Positions 15,773-23,398 of a DNA stretch of 64,000 nt are shown here, in pieces. The notes below the pieces were generated by a model. That model saw only the letters and a list, made by a program, of their open reading frames with translations, had not been told where the DNA came from and made no database searches. The stretch's first letter is position 1. Each line of letters starts with the position of its first letter. The stretch comes from Dehalococcoidia bacterium (GTDB taxonomy: Bacteria > Chloroflexota > Dehalococcoidia > Bin125): positions 362,090 through 426,089 of the forward strand of contig JAJEJC010000001.1 in assembly GCA_022828105.1 (NCBI GenBank), read 5' to 3'. Made by a program: the position numbers and the translations under genes.

Positions 15773-16401
15773 CCCTCTCCCCCCGCTAGCGCGGGGGTAT
15801 ATGTCCCTTTGTGACAGTGGGGGGCACTCCCCTCGTAACGCGCACGGAGCCCCCCTCTGCCTAACGGCATCTCCCCCCGCCTGACGGCGGGGGGAGAAGG
15901 GATGTGGGTGCGCCATCTCGCCTTCTCCCTCTCCCCCCGCTAGCGCGGGGGGAGATGTCACGTAGTGACAGAGGGGGGCACTCCCCTCGTACCGCGCACG
16001 GAGCCCCCCTCTGCCTGACGGCATCTCCCCCCGCCTGACGGCGGGGGGAGAAGGGAAGTGGGTGCGGCGGGCGTTCTCCCCTCTCCCCCCGCGCAAGCGG
16101 GGGGAGATGTCACGTTGTGACAGAGGGGGGCACTCCCCTCGTACCGCGCACGGAGCCCCCCTCTGCCTGACGGCATCTCCCCCCGCCTTGCGGCGGGGGG
16201 AGAGGGGAAGTGGGTGCGGCGGGCGTTCTCCCCTCTCCCCCCTCCAGGGGGGAGATGTCACGTAGTGACAGAGGGGGGCACGCCCCTCGTACCGCGCACG
16301 GAGCCCCCCTCTGCCTTCGGCATCTCCCCCCGCCTGACGGCGGGGGGAGAAGGGAAGTGTGTGCGGCATCTCCCCCCGCCTAGCGGCGGGGGGGAGAGGG
16401 G
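15773..16401. repeat. Tandem array of four composite palindromic repeat units
   Basis: Four units of about 150 bases in direct repeat. Each unit contains, in order, a CTCCCCCCGC hairpin, a TGTCAC/GTGACA stem with loop GTA (or GTT), a long stem GAGGGGGGC/GCCCCCCTC enclosing about 20 variable bases, a TGCC/GGCA stem and a second CTCCCCCCGCC hairpin. The units end with a GTGGGTGCG-type spacer. The first unit is partly degraded (TATATGTCCCTTTGTGACA). Apparent reading frames inside are by-products of the repeats, not genes. Confidence 0.9.
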
Positions 16402-16409
16402 AAGCGCGA

Positions 16410-16415
16410 TACCAT
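16410..16415 (+). promoter_or_regulatory. -10-like TACCAT of the DUF559 gene
   Basis: TACCAT ends six bases before the ATG at 16422 and directly follows the last hairpin of the repeat array. Same arrangement as at other leaderless genes in the window. Confidence 0.45.
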
Positions 16416-16421
16416 CCCCTC

Positions 16422-16775
16422 ATGGCACGTACCCCTCGACGCCTGGTCGGATTCTCTCGCGAGATGCGGCGCAATCCGACCGAGGCCGAGCGGGTGCTCT
16501 GGCCCTACCTCCGCAACCGACGCCTCAACGGCTACCGCTTCCGACGACAACACACCGTCGGCCAGTACATCGTCGACTTCGCCTGCCTCGACCCCAAGCT
16601 CGCCATTGAACTCGACGGCTCCCAACACCTCGAACACCCACAACGAGACCACCGCCGAGACGCCGACCTCGCAGCAAGTGGCTTCAAGACCCTCCACTTC
16701 ACCAACCACGAAGTCCTCAGCGACACCCAAACAGTCCTCGAAGTCATCCTCCGAGAGCTGGAAGCCCTCCGTTAA
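16422..16775 (+). CDS. DUF559 (Vsr-like) nuclease-fold protein
   Basis: 117 residues of the DUF559 family, which shares the very-short-patch-repair/PD-(D/E)XK endonuclease fold. Visible motifs are ERVLWPYLRNRRLNGYRFRRQ, IVDFACLDPKLAIELDG (D...E-x-D core), a following SQHLEHPQRDHRRD and the strand FKTLHFTNHEV. The gene lies between two arrays of the same repeat: it starts about 20 bases after one array and its stop codon is followed directly by the next. That is the layout expected of a nuclease carried with, or acting on, the repeats. Function in this family is unproven. Codon use matches neighbours. Confidence 0.85.
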   Translation: MARTPRRLVGFSREMRRNPTEAERVLWPYLRNRRLNGYRFRRQHTVGQYIVDFACLDPKLAIELDGSQHLEHPQRDHRRDADLAASGFKTLHFTNHEVLSDTQTVLEVILRELEALR

Positions 16776-17156
16776 CCCTCTCCCCCCGCGCAAGCGGTGA
16801 TCGCCTCTCCCCCCGCTTGCGCGGGGGGAGATGTCACGTAGTGACAGAGGGGGGCACGCCCACGCAGCGCCGGAAGGCCCCCCTCTGCCTTCGGCATCTC
16901 CCCCCGCCTTGCGGCGGGGGGAGAAGGGAAGTGGGTGCGGCATCTCCCGCCTGGCGGCATTCCCCTCTCCCCCCGCGCGAGCGGGGGGAGATGTCACGTA
17001 GTGACAGAGGGGGGCACTCCCCACAACGCGCGAGCGTGCCCCCCACTGCCTTCGGCATCTCCCCCCCCTGACGGCGGGGGGAGAGGGGAAGTGTCTGCCT
17101 CTCCCCCCGCGCCAGCGGGGGGAGATGTCCCGTAGGGACAGAGGGGGGCACTCCCC
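16776..17156. repeat. Array of about 2.5 composite repeat units
   Basis: Begins on the base after the DUF559 stop codon. It contains two full units and a truncated third. The TGTCACGTAGTGACA stem of the first units becomes TGTCCCGTAGGGACA in the last, a double change that keeps the stem paired. The variable central parts differ from those in the 15.8 kb array. Confidence 0.88.
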
Positions 17157-17166
17157 TTAAACGCCG

Positions 17167-17196
17167 AGAGGCGGCCCCCGATTGGGGGCCGCCTCT
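17167..17196 (-). terminator. Strong hairpin, likely terminator of the surface-protein gene
   Basis: Perfect 13-bp stem AGAGGCGGCCCCC with loop GATT, 30 bases beyond the stop of the minus-strand gene. In that direction it is followed by a short GTTT, so it is a weakly U-tailed factor-independent terminator. It is unrelated in sequence to the CTCCCCCCGC repeats. Confidence 0.6.
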
Positions 17197-17225
17197 GGCG
17201 GGGCGTGATTCCTGACTTGCAGGAA

Positions 17226-17816
17226 CTACGCTCGGTTGCGGACTCTGCGCAGGCTGAGGCCGGTGACTGCGACCGCGCCGAGCGCGATCAGCAGGCCGAT
17301 CAGGCCGGCGGAGATGCCGCCGCTGTCGGCGAGGCCACCGCTACCCGTGTCCGGGAAGCCGTTCGAGTCCTCGTCGAGCGACAGCTCTTCGCCTTCGCCC
17401 ATGGCGTCCTCGCCCATGGCGTCTTCGCCCATGGACTCTTCGCCCTCACCCATGGCGTCTTCGCCCATGGAGTCTTCGCCCATCGCGTCCTCAGAGGCGG
17501 CGACGGTCAGGGAGACTTCGCTGGCGCCTTCGCCGGCGCTGGCGATGTCAGCCGTGGCGGCTTCGCCGTTGACGGTGAAGGAGGCGTCGGCCGGGTCGAC
17601 GTCGGCCTGGATGGACCAGCCGCCGTTGGCGTCGACCGTGGCGCTTTCGACCATGGCGCCATCGGCATGCAGGGCGATCGTGTCGCCGGCCGTGGCACCG
17701 GTGCCGTAGTAGTAGTGCGGCGGTCCGCCTTGGGCGGAGACCGAGATCAGGGTGGCCACTGCCAGGGTCAGACCCAGCACGACCGCGATGGCTCTCGACA
17801 TTCCGTTTGTAAGCAT
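17226..17816 (-). CDS. Secreted repeat protein with sorting-signal-like C-terminus
   Basis: 196 residues. A signal peptide (AIAVVLGLTLAVATLISVSA) is followed by a domain with Ala/Thr-rich beta strands (GATAGDTIALHADG, GGWSIQADVDPADASF), then an acidic Met-Gly-Glu-Asp repeat region. The end has FPDTGSGG, a hydrophobic helix (GLIGLLIALGAVAVTGLSL) and a basic tail RRVRNRA. That last arrangement is the architecture of LPxTG-type sortase substrates or of analogous C-terminal anchors. No sortase is in the window. RBS AAAGGAC precedes the ATG. It lies downstream of the Ig-like surface protein on the same strand, separated by one repeat hairpin. Confidence 0.7.
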   Translation of the reverse strand: MLTNGMSRAIAVVLGLTLAVATLISVSAQGGPPHYYYGTGATAGDTIALHADGAMVESATVDANGGWSIQADVDPADASFTVNGEAATADIASAGEGASEVSLTVAASEDAMGEDSMGEDAMGEGEESMGEDAMGEDAMGEGEELSLDEDSNGFPDTGSGGLADSGGISAGLIGLLIALGAVAVTGLSLRRVRNRA

Positions 17817-17860
17817 TTCAGCGTCCTTTCCCAGGTGCTGTGCTCATCAGCGGTCCCCCG

Positions 17861-17884
17861 CTCCCCCCGCCGCAGCGGGGGGAG
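17861..17884. repeat. Single core hairpin of the repeat family
   Basis: CTCCCCCCGC and GCGGGGGGAG around the loop CGCA, a perfect 10-bp stem between the two surface-protein genes on the minus strand. It may serve as the end of the upstream transcript or as an intercistronic hairpin. Confidence 0.75.
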
Positions 17885-17905
17885 GGAGGGGGATCCCAGC
17901 TTGCG

Positions 17906-19639
17906 CTAGTTGCTGATGTACAGGTTGTCGTACTGCGCAATCGCGAAGTCGGTCGAACCCGGGAGTTCGGCGCCGTCGCGGACCGCGTAGCGGACCCAGG
18001 CCGAGCCGTTGTGCAGCCACAGCGCCGAGGCGCCGCGCGATGCCAGGTCAGCGAAGACCTCGGACGCGGTGCTGCCGGTCGCGCACTTCCAGGTCGAGTG
18101 ACCCGCAAGGTTGCTCAGGCAGTCAATGCCAACATCCGCAGTCGCGGCGGCGTCAGCGCCGGCGACGATCACGTCAACGCCGGAGATCATGTTCGCCGTA
18201 GCAACGACGGTGATGACACCGGTGCCGGTGACGACACCTGTGCGGGTCGCGACACCGTCCTTGGTGTTCGGGTTGGCGCCAACGAGGGTCAGCGGGGAGT
18301 TACCCACGCCGAACTCCACGGCCGTCGGCGCGACAAGTTCGCCGTTGGTGTCGGTCACAGTCGCGGTGATGGTCAACTGCGCTCCGAGGCCGGTGCCGTC
18401 GGGTGCGTCAATCATGACGTCAACGTTGGCGGCCGGGCCCGTGACTGTGAGCGTCCCTGTTGACTTCGACGTGCCGAGACTTGCTTCCACGGTGTATTCA
18501 CCGGGAGCCGTGTCAGCAGGTAGGGTCACCACGATGCCGGACTGGTTACCGGTCATGGTGGTATTGGTGTCCAACACGTATCGAGCAACAACCACGCCGG
18601 TGATGGCGTTGTCTGTCACGTCGGCGTCAGAGGCGTTCTTAACCGTGGCGGTAATCACAGTGGCTTCCGCAAGCGTGGCTGTGTTGCCATCAGTATCCGT
18701 AGCGGAGACCGGGAGAATCCCCCGGGTCGCATCGACTGCAGGGTCGATGGCGGAGTCGTCGTCGCCCATTGCGAGTGAAGTTCCGCCCTGCTCCGCTCTC
18801 GCGCCGTCATCGATGCTCACAATCGCAGGGTCTCCCGCGACAACCGTGAACGTCAGCATCAGAGACTCGGAGCGAACAGACGTGGAGCCAATGGTCGCGA
18901 CAGCGAAGACCTCAACCGTGCCAGCGCCGGATCGCGACACCGCGAAGCCAACATTGTTGTCAGCGGTGTCTGTGTCAGAGTCGGATCCACCCGGGGTGCC
19001 AGAGGTTGCGTCATCGCCGCCGGTAGCGTCGACAACTACGCCGCCCACGGCAAAGACGGTCACGGAGAGTTGAGTCGTTGCAGCGTTACCGACGTTCGAC
19101 GCGTTACCGAGACTGTTCAGCGCCTCGACCTCGATGAAGATGTTGGTGCCGGCGTTGGAAGTTTCGGTCTCCGGCTTTGCGCCTTCGGCCGTTGCCGCGG
19201 CGCGAGCGGTGCCGGCTGGATCCGTGGTTCCGAGCTTCACGTTGACAGTCGCGAGGTTCGTACCCGGCTCGCCGATGGTCAGGGTCTTGGTCACTGCGGG
19301 CAGCGTGGCGTGCGTCGCCCGTACCGTGAAGTCACCCGTCGGTGCGCCGGCTTGGTGCGTGTACCTCGCGTTACCGCCGGTGTAGGCGGTAGTGGCGCTA
19401 CCGCTAGCGGTCAACGCGAAGCCGAAGATCGGCTGGAATGTCCATTCCGCGGCGGTGGCGTTTTCGACCGTGACGTCAATGTTCCCACCGTCACCGATGA
19501 TGAAGTCGGTGTCGCTTGGACTGCCGATTGCAGGAGACGCCTGCGAAGAGATCGTCGCAGCGAACAGGGCGACCGCCAGTGCGGCGAGTACCGCCAGGGC
19601 TCCCAGTTGCGTGCGCTTTCGCGCAAGGGTTCCAATCAT
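17906..19639 (-). CDS. Large secreted Ig-like-fold surface protein
   Basis: 577 residues with a clear signal peptide (LGALAVLAALAVALFAATISSQA) and a mature part dominated by Thr/Val/Ala/Gly-rich beta strands arranged as bacterial Ig-like repeats, for example ITATVTDTNGELVAPTAVEF and ITATVKNASDADVTDN. Asp/Ser/Gly-rich loops (GGDDATSGTPGG, AMGDDDSAIDP) look like calcium or surface loops. A C-terminal module with two Cys (IDCLSNLAGH, TWKCATGS) and aromatic residues (ALWLHNGSAWVRY) may bind the cell envelope. No membrane anchor is visible. It is a candidate S-layer or major surface protein. RBS GAAAGGGC precedes the ATG. Exact family not recognised. Confidence 0.7.
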   Translation of the reverse strand: MIGTLARKRTQLGALAVLAALAVALFAATISSQASPAIGSPSDTDFIIGDGGNIDVTVENATAAEWTFQPIFGFALTASGSATTAYTGGNARYTHQAGAPTGDFTVRATHATLPAVTKTLTIGEPGTNLATVNVKLGTTDPAGTARAAATAEGAKPETETSNAGTNIFIEVEALNSLGNASNVGNAATTQLSVTVFAVGGVVVDATGGDDATSGTPGGSDSDTDTADNNVGFAVSRSGAGTVEVFAVATIGSTSVRSESLMLTFTVVAGDPAIVSIDDGARAEQGGTSLAMGDDDSAIDPAVDATRGILPVSATDTDGNTATLAEATVITATVKNASDADVTDNAITGVVVARYVLDTNTTMTGNQSGIVVTLPADTAPGEYTVEASLGTSKSTGTLTVTGPAANVDVMIDAPDGTGLGAQLTITATVTDTNGELVAPTAVEFGVGNSPLTLVGANPNTKDGVATRTGVVTGTGVITVVATANMISGVDVIVAGADAAATADVGIDCLSNLAGHSTWKCATGSTASEVFADLASRGASALWLHNGSAWVRYAVRDGAELPGSTDFAIAQYDNLYISN

Positions 19640-19898
19640 TGTGTGCCCTTTCGTTGGGCTGTCCCCGCCTGAACGGGGATGGCGGTGGTCGGAGCCTGTT
19701 TCCTACCACCTATTGCCTGCCAGCGTGTTGTCGCCGATGGCGCCTCCTAGTCCATGCTGCGGAGCCAGCGAGGGCCCCGCCCGCGCATGGTTGTCCTCAG
19801 TCGTGCAGTTTCCACGTCGTGATCATCGCCCATTGACCCCCTCGCAATCAACCATCCCCGCCAGCAACCGCGCCCAAAATTACATCCATGTAACAGTC
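19640..19898. other. Leader/promoter region of the surface-protein gene
   Basis: About 260 bases upstream of the Ig-like gene. There is a RBS next to the start but I see no convincing promoter hexamers, no riboswitch and no gene. A palindromic TTACATCCATGTAA lies at 19880-19893 (stem TTACAT/ATGTAA) and could be an operator. Confidence 0.35.
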
Positions 19899-20130
19899 GC
19901 CCCCCTCTGCCTTGCGGCATCTCCCCCCGCTCGCGCGGGGGGAGAGGGGATGTGCGCCTTGCGGCATCTTCCGCCGCCTGTCGGCGGGGGGAGAGGGGAT
20001 TCGTCTGCCTCTCCCCCCTCCAGGGGGGAGATGTCCCGTAGGGACAGAGGGGGGCACTCCCCTCGTCGCGCGTACGGAGCCCCCCTCTGCCTTCGGCATC
20101 TCCCCCCGCCTGTCGGCGGGGGGAGAGGGG
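19899..20130. repeat. Composite repeat, about 1.5 units
   Basis: Contains a half unit followed by one full unit. Here the short stem has the TGTCCC/GGGACA form and the first hairpin the compact variant CTCCCCCC-TCCA-GGGGGGAG. It lies between the surface-protein promoter and the coiled-coil membrane protein. Confidence 0.85.
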
Positions 20131-20197
20131 ACGGGAGGCGGGATATTTTTGTTGGGGCGGGATGCTGAGAAAAACAAGGGATGTGCGGTGTTTTGCT

Positions 20198-20225
20198 GGG
20201 TGTGCGGGTGGTTGGGGTGGTTGGG
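20198..20225 (+). other. Predicted G-quadruplex motif
   Basis: Four G tracts of 3, 3, 4 and 3 separated by loops TGTGC, TGGTT and TGGTT, fitting the canonical G3+N1-7 rule. It lies just past the 3' end of the minus-strand gene, within an unusual G/T-rich stretch (20145-20240) that differs in composition from everything around it. Confidence 0.5.
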
Positions 20226-20240
20226 TTTGGTTGGCGGGCA

Positions 20241-20597
20241 TCAGAGTTTGCTGAGGATTGCGCCCATCAGTGCGGCGAGGATGCCGAAACCGATGGTCAT
20301 GGTGAAGATCAGGTATCGGCCGCGGATCCCCATCTCGCGGCGGAGGTCGTCGCGCAGTTGGGCGATGTCGCGGTGGAGCTCGTTGCGGAGGTCGTCAATC
20401 GACTTCTGGAGTTCCTGCTTGGTCAGGAGCAGTTCCTCTTTGGTGGCCATGACGGAGAGGACGCGCGCCATGCCGAGCTCGAAGGCTCGCGCATAGGCTT
20501 TGGCCTGCGGCGGCTCCATGCCGGCCTCGACGAGCTCCTCTTCGAGGTCGTCGGACCAGTCGTGGATGATCGGGTCGGGCGCGGTTTCGGTGGTCAT
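20241..20597 (-). CDS. Coiled-coil membrane-anchored protein (DUF1640-like)
   Basis: 118 residues. The N-terminal half is acidic (IIHDWSDDLEEELVEAG), the middle is an amphipathic heptad coiled coil (KEELLLTKQELQKSIDDLRNEL), and the end is a transmembrane helix (YLIFTMTIGFGILAALMGAI). This resembles bacterial DUF1640/CCDC90-type proteins. Function unknown. A TATACT element seven bases before the ATG suggests a leaderless transcript. Repeat arrays lie on both sides. Confidence 0.65.
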   Translation of the reverse strand: MTTETAPDPIIHDWSDDLEEELVEAGMEPPQAKAYARAFELGMARVLSVMATKEELLLTKQELQKSIDDLRNELHRDIAQLRDDLRREMGIRGRYLIFTMTIGFGILAALMGAILSKL

Positions 20598-20604
20598 GGT
20601 GGTC

Positions 20605-20610
20605 AGTATA
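20605..20610 (-). promoter_or_regulatory. -10-like TATACT of the coiled-coil gene
   Basis: On the minus strand TATACT is followed by seven bases and then ATG. This is the closest match to the TATAAT consensus among the start-proximal elements in the window. No Shine-Dalgarno is present. Confidence 0.5.
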
Positions 20611-20622
20611 GGTGCGTTTCAC

Positions 20623-20985
20623 CCTCTCCCCCCTCCAGGGGGGAGATGTCCCGTAGGGACATAGGGGGGCACGCCCCTCGTCGCGTGGGCGGAGCCCCCC
20701 TCTGCCTTCGGCATCTCCCCCCGCTCGCGCGGGGGGAGAGGGGAGGTGCGCCTGTCGGCATTTTCGCCCGCGCCAGCCGCATTCGCCTCTCCCCCCTCCA
20801 GGGGGGAGATGTCCCGTAGGGACAGAGGGGGGCACGCCCCTCGTCGCGTTGGCGGAGCCCCCCTCTGCCTTCGGCATCTCCCCCCGCCTTGCGGCGGGGG
20901 GAGGGGGGATGTGCGCCTGTCGGCATCTCCCCCCGCCTGTCGGCGGTGGGAGATGTCCCGTAGGGACAGAGGGGGGCACGCCCCC
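20623..20985. repeat. Array of about 2.5 composite repeat units
   Basis: Two units and a truncated third, all with TGTCCCGTAGGGACA and mostly with the compact CTCCCCCC-TCCA hairpin. The array ends about 40 bases before the crotonase gene. The variable core reads CGTCGCGTGGGCGG in one copy and CGTCGCGTTGGCGG in the next. Confidence 0.87.
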
Positions 20986-21026
20986 GCACCACTACCATGT
21001 CCGACAACGCGTGAAGGGCGGCTTCT

Positions 21027-21839
21027 ATGACCTACCTCGACCTCAACCTGGACATCGGGGATGGCGTGGCGATGGTGACTCTGAACCGGCCGGAGAAGAT
21101 GAATGCGATGGGGCCTCGGCTGGTGCATGAGTTGTTGGCGGTGTTGGAGACAACGCGGCATGACGACTCGGTCAAGGCGATGGTGATTACGGGGGCGGGG
21201 CGGGGGTTCTGCGCGGGGGCGGATGTGTCGGGCGGGGCGGAGGCTCAGCGGCTGACGGCGGAGTTGGTCGAGGCGGACTCGTACCGGCGGCATACGGAGG
21301 CGCCGATCGGGCATTACGGGGTGCTGTTCTCGGCGTTGAACGACTATCCGAAGCCGATTGTGGCGGCGGTCAACGGCGCGGCGGCGGGCGCGGGCATGTC
21401 GCTGGCGCTGGCCTGCGACATCCGGCTGGCGTCGACGAATGCGCGGTTTATCTCGGCGTTTGTGCATCGGGCGATCGTGCCGGACACGGGCAGCACGTAC
21501 TACCTGCCGCAGATGCTCGGCAAGGGCCGCGCGCTGGAGCTGATGTACACCGGCGAGCCGCTCAGCGCCGCCGACGCCGAGCGCTACGGCCTGGTCAATC
21601 GCACGCTGGACCCGGAGACGTTGGTGGACGAGGCGCTCGCGCTCGCAGAAAAGATCGCGCGAGGCCCGTCGTTGGCGATCGAGCTGACCAAGCGCCTGGT
21701 CAACAACCAGGCCCCGTCCTTCGACATGCAAGTCGAGCGAGAAGCGTGGGGTTTGAGCGTCACGGGCGCATCGGAGGATCGGCAGGAGGGCATCGACAGC
21801 TTCCTGGAGAAGCGGCCTGCGGAGTTTCGGGGTCGGTAA
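21027..21839 (+). CDS. Enoyl-CoA hydratase/isomerase (crotonase) family protein
   Basis: 270 residues with the crotonase fold: MVTLNRPEKMNAMG near the N-terminus, oxyanion-hole loop ITGAGRGFCAGADVSGG, AAVNGAAAGAGMSLALACD and VPDTGSTYYLPQMLG. In the last motif Asp takes the place of one catalytic Glu of classical hydratases, a pattern also seen in PaaG-type isomerases. It probably acts in beta-oxidation or aromatic/branched acyl-CoA breakdown. The start has AAGGGCGG at suitable distance. It lies between two repeat blocks and has no operon partner. Confidence 0.85.
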   Translation: MTYLDLNLDIGDGVAMVTLNRPEKMNAMGPRLVHELLAVLETTRHDDSVKAMVITGAGRGFCAGADVSGGAEAQRLTAELVEADSYRRHTEAPIGHYGVLFSALNDYPKPIVAAVNGAAAGAGMSLALACDIRLASTNARFISAFVHRAIVPDTGSTYYLPQMLGKGRALELMYTGEPLSAADAERYGLVNRTLDPETLVDEALALAEKIARGPSLAIELTKRLVNNQAPSFDMQVEREAWGLSVTGASEDRQEGIDSFLEKRPAEFRGR

Positions 21840-21841
21840 GT

Positions 21842-21965
21842 CCCTCTCTCCCCGCGCGAGCGGGGGGAGATGTCACGTAGTGACAGAGGGGGGCACTCCC
21901 CTCGTCGCGCGAGCATGCCCCCCTCTGCCTTCGGCATCTCCCCCCGCCTAACGGCGGGGGGAGAG
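21842..21965. repeat. One composite repeat unit
   Basis: Starts two bases after the crotonase stop. It contains the TGTCACGTAGTGACA form, TGCC-TTC-GGCA and CTCCCCCCGCC-TAAC-GGCGGGGGGAG. It is followed by about 150 bases (21966-22116) in which I see no gene. Confidence 0.87.
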
Positions 21966-22116
21966 ATGGGAAGCGCCAATGTCGCCAGTAAGCTCGGGCA
22001 AGCGCGGGTTAGCGGCCCGCGCCGGACGATCGTTGCGCGCCACTTGTCCCCCGCACACAACGAGCGCCTGCCCTGAGTAGATTGTATGCGGGCCTGCGGG
22101 AGCCCCCTCTTCCTTC

Positions 22117-22239
22117 CCCTCTCCCCCCTCCAGGGGGGAGATGTCCCGTAGGGACAGAGGGGGTTCCCCCCTCGCAGCGCGTACGGAGCCCCCCTCTGCC
22201 TTCGGCATCTCCCCCCGCCTAACGGCGGGGGGAGAGGGG
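22117..22239. repeat. One composite repeat unit
   Basis: Uses TGTCCCGTAGGGACA and the compact first hairpin, with core GGTTCCCCCCTCGCAGCGCG. It ends about 60 bases before the enolase-superfamily gene. Confidence 0.87.
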
Positions 22240-22299
22240 AAGGGCGCACGGCATCTGCCCCCGTCGGCGGCGGCGGAGGGGACAAGAAAGGAACCGGCA

Positions 22300-23391
22300 A
22301 TGGCCACGATTACGGACTTGAAGATTGATGTGTTCGACTGGGAGACGCCGAACTGGCGGGTTGGGTCGGGGATGCGGTTTGGGGGGGCGAACCAGTTGTC
22401 GGTGTTGAGCGTGGAGACGGATGCGGGGGTGACGGGTCATGCGTTCCTGTCGCGGCCGCAGCATCATGCGCAGGTGCTGATCGACGTGCTCAAGCCACGC
22501 GTGCTGGGCAAGAACGCGCAGGACATCGGGCGCATCTGGGCGGATTGCTACAAGCAGAACCGGACGGTCTCGACTGCGGCGATTGGGGCGGTCGACATCG
22601 CGCTGTGGGACATCAACGGGAAGCTGGCGGGTCAGCCGATCCACCGGCTGCTGGGCACGTGCAAGGACGAGGTTCCGGTCTACTCGTCGACGGCGTGGTG
22701 GGAGTCGCCGCAGGAGTACGTGGAGGAGGCGTTGCAGTTCCAGTCGGACGGCTGGATCGCGCACAAGATTCATCCGCACGGGATTCCCAGGAATGACATC
22801 GAGATCTGCCGCGCCGTGCGCGAGGCGGTCGGCGGCGAGATGATCCTGATGCTGGACTCGATGTGGTCGTACGGCTACGAGGACGCGGTGCGGGTGGGTC
22901 GGGCGATCGAGGAGCTGGACTACTACTGGTACGAGGATCCGTTGCGCGACGAGGACCTGTACAGCTACGTGAAGCTGCATCAGAAGCTGGACATTCCGAT
23001 CATGTCGACGGAGTACGCGCCGGGCCGCTACTACGGGATGACGCAGTGGATCACGCAGTACGCGACGGACATCCTGCGCGGCGACGTCGCGGTGACGGGC
23101 GGGATCACGCCGCTGGTGCGTCTGTGTCACCTGGCGGAGGGGTTCGGGATGAAGTGCGAGATTCACCACGGCGGCAACAGCCTGAACAACGTGGCCAATC
23201 TGCACGTGACGATGGCGGCGCCGAACTGCGAGTTCTTCGAGTACTTCCCGAGTACGGGCGGCTTCCTCTACGGGCTGGTTGAGGACATCGACATGTCGGG
23301 CGGCACGGTCTCAGCGCCGACGGAGCCGGGTCTGGGCTACGAGATCGACTGGGAGCTGGTCAAGCGCAAGCACGTGGCGACGCTGACCTAG
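22300..23391 (+). CDS. Enolase-superfamily (mandelate racemase/muconate-lactonizing-like) enzyme
   Basis: 363 residues. The N-terminal capping domain (VSTAAIGAVDIALWDINGKLAG) precedes the TIM-barrel with metal ligands in MLDSMWSY (Asp), WYEDPLRDE (Glu) and MSTEYAPG (Glu). The lysine-containing motif is AHKIHPHG (K-x-H rather than K-x-K), and EIHHGGNSL supplies the His of a His-Asp dyad with RGDVAVTGG. This set is typical of the acid-sugar dehydratase side of the superfamily; substrate unknown. RBS AAGAAAGGA precedes the ATG. It ends seven bases before the convergent alcohol dehydrogenase gene. Confidence 0.85.
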   Translation: MATITDLKIDVFDWETPNWRVGSGMRFGGANQLSVLSVETDAGVTGHAFLSRPQHHAQVLIDVLKPRVLGKNAQDIGRIWADCYKQNRTVSTAAIGAVDIALWDINGKLAGQPIHRLLGTCKDEVPVYSSTAWWESPQEYVEEALQFQSDGWIAHKIHPHGIPRNDIEICRAVREAVGGEMILMLDSMWSYGYEDAVRVGRAIEELDYYWYEDPLRDEDLYSYVKLHQKLDIPIMSTEYAPGRYYGMTQWITQYATDILRGDVAVTGGITPLVRLCHLAEGFGMKCEIHHGGNSLNNVANLHVTMAAPNCEFFEYFPSTGGFLYGLVEDIDMSGGTVSAPTEPGLGYEIDWELVKRKHVATLT

Positions 23392-23398
23392 ATGAGGC

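Noticed and set aside
15758-16474. Long open frames inside the repeat arrays (also at 20.4-21.7 kb)
   Set aside because: They are translations of the GC-rich palindromes, repeat the same peptide words in both orientations and have no start signals.
15773-17156. CRISPR array
   Set aside because: Repeats are about 150 bases, consist of several hairpins, occur singly at many sites and lack uniform unique spacers; no cas genes are seen.
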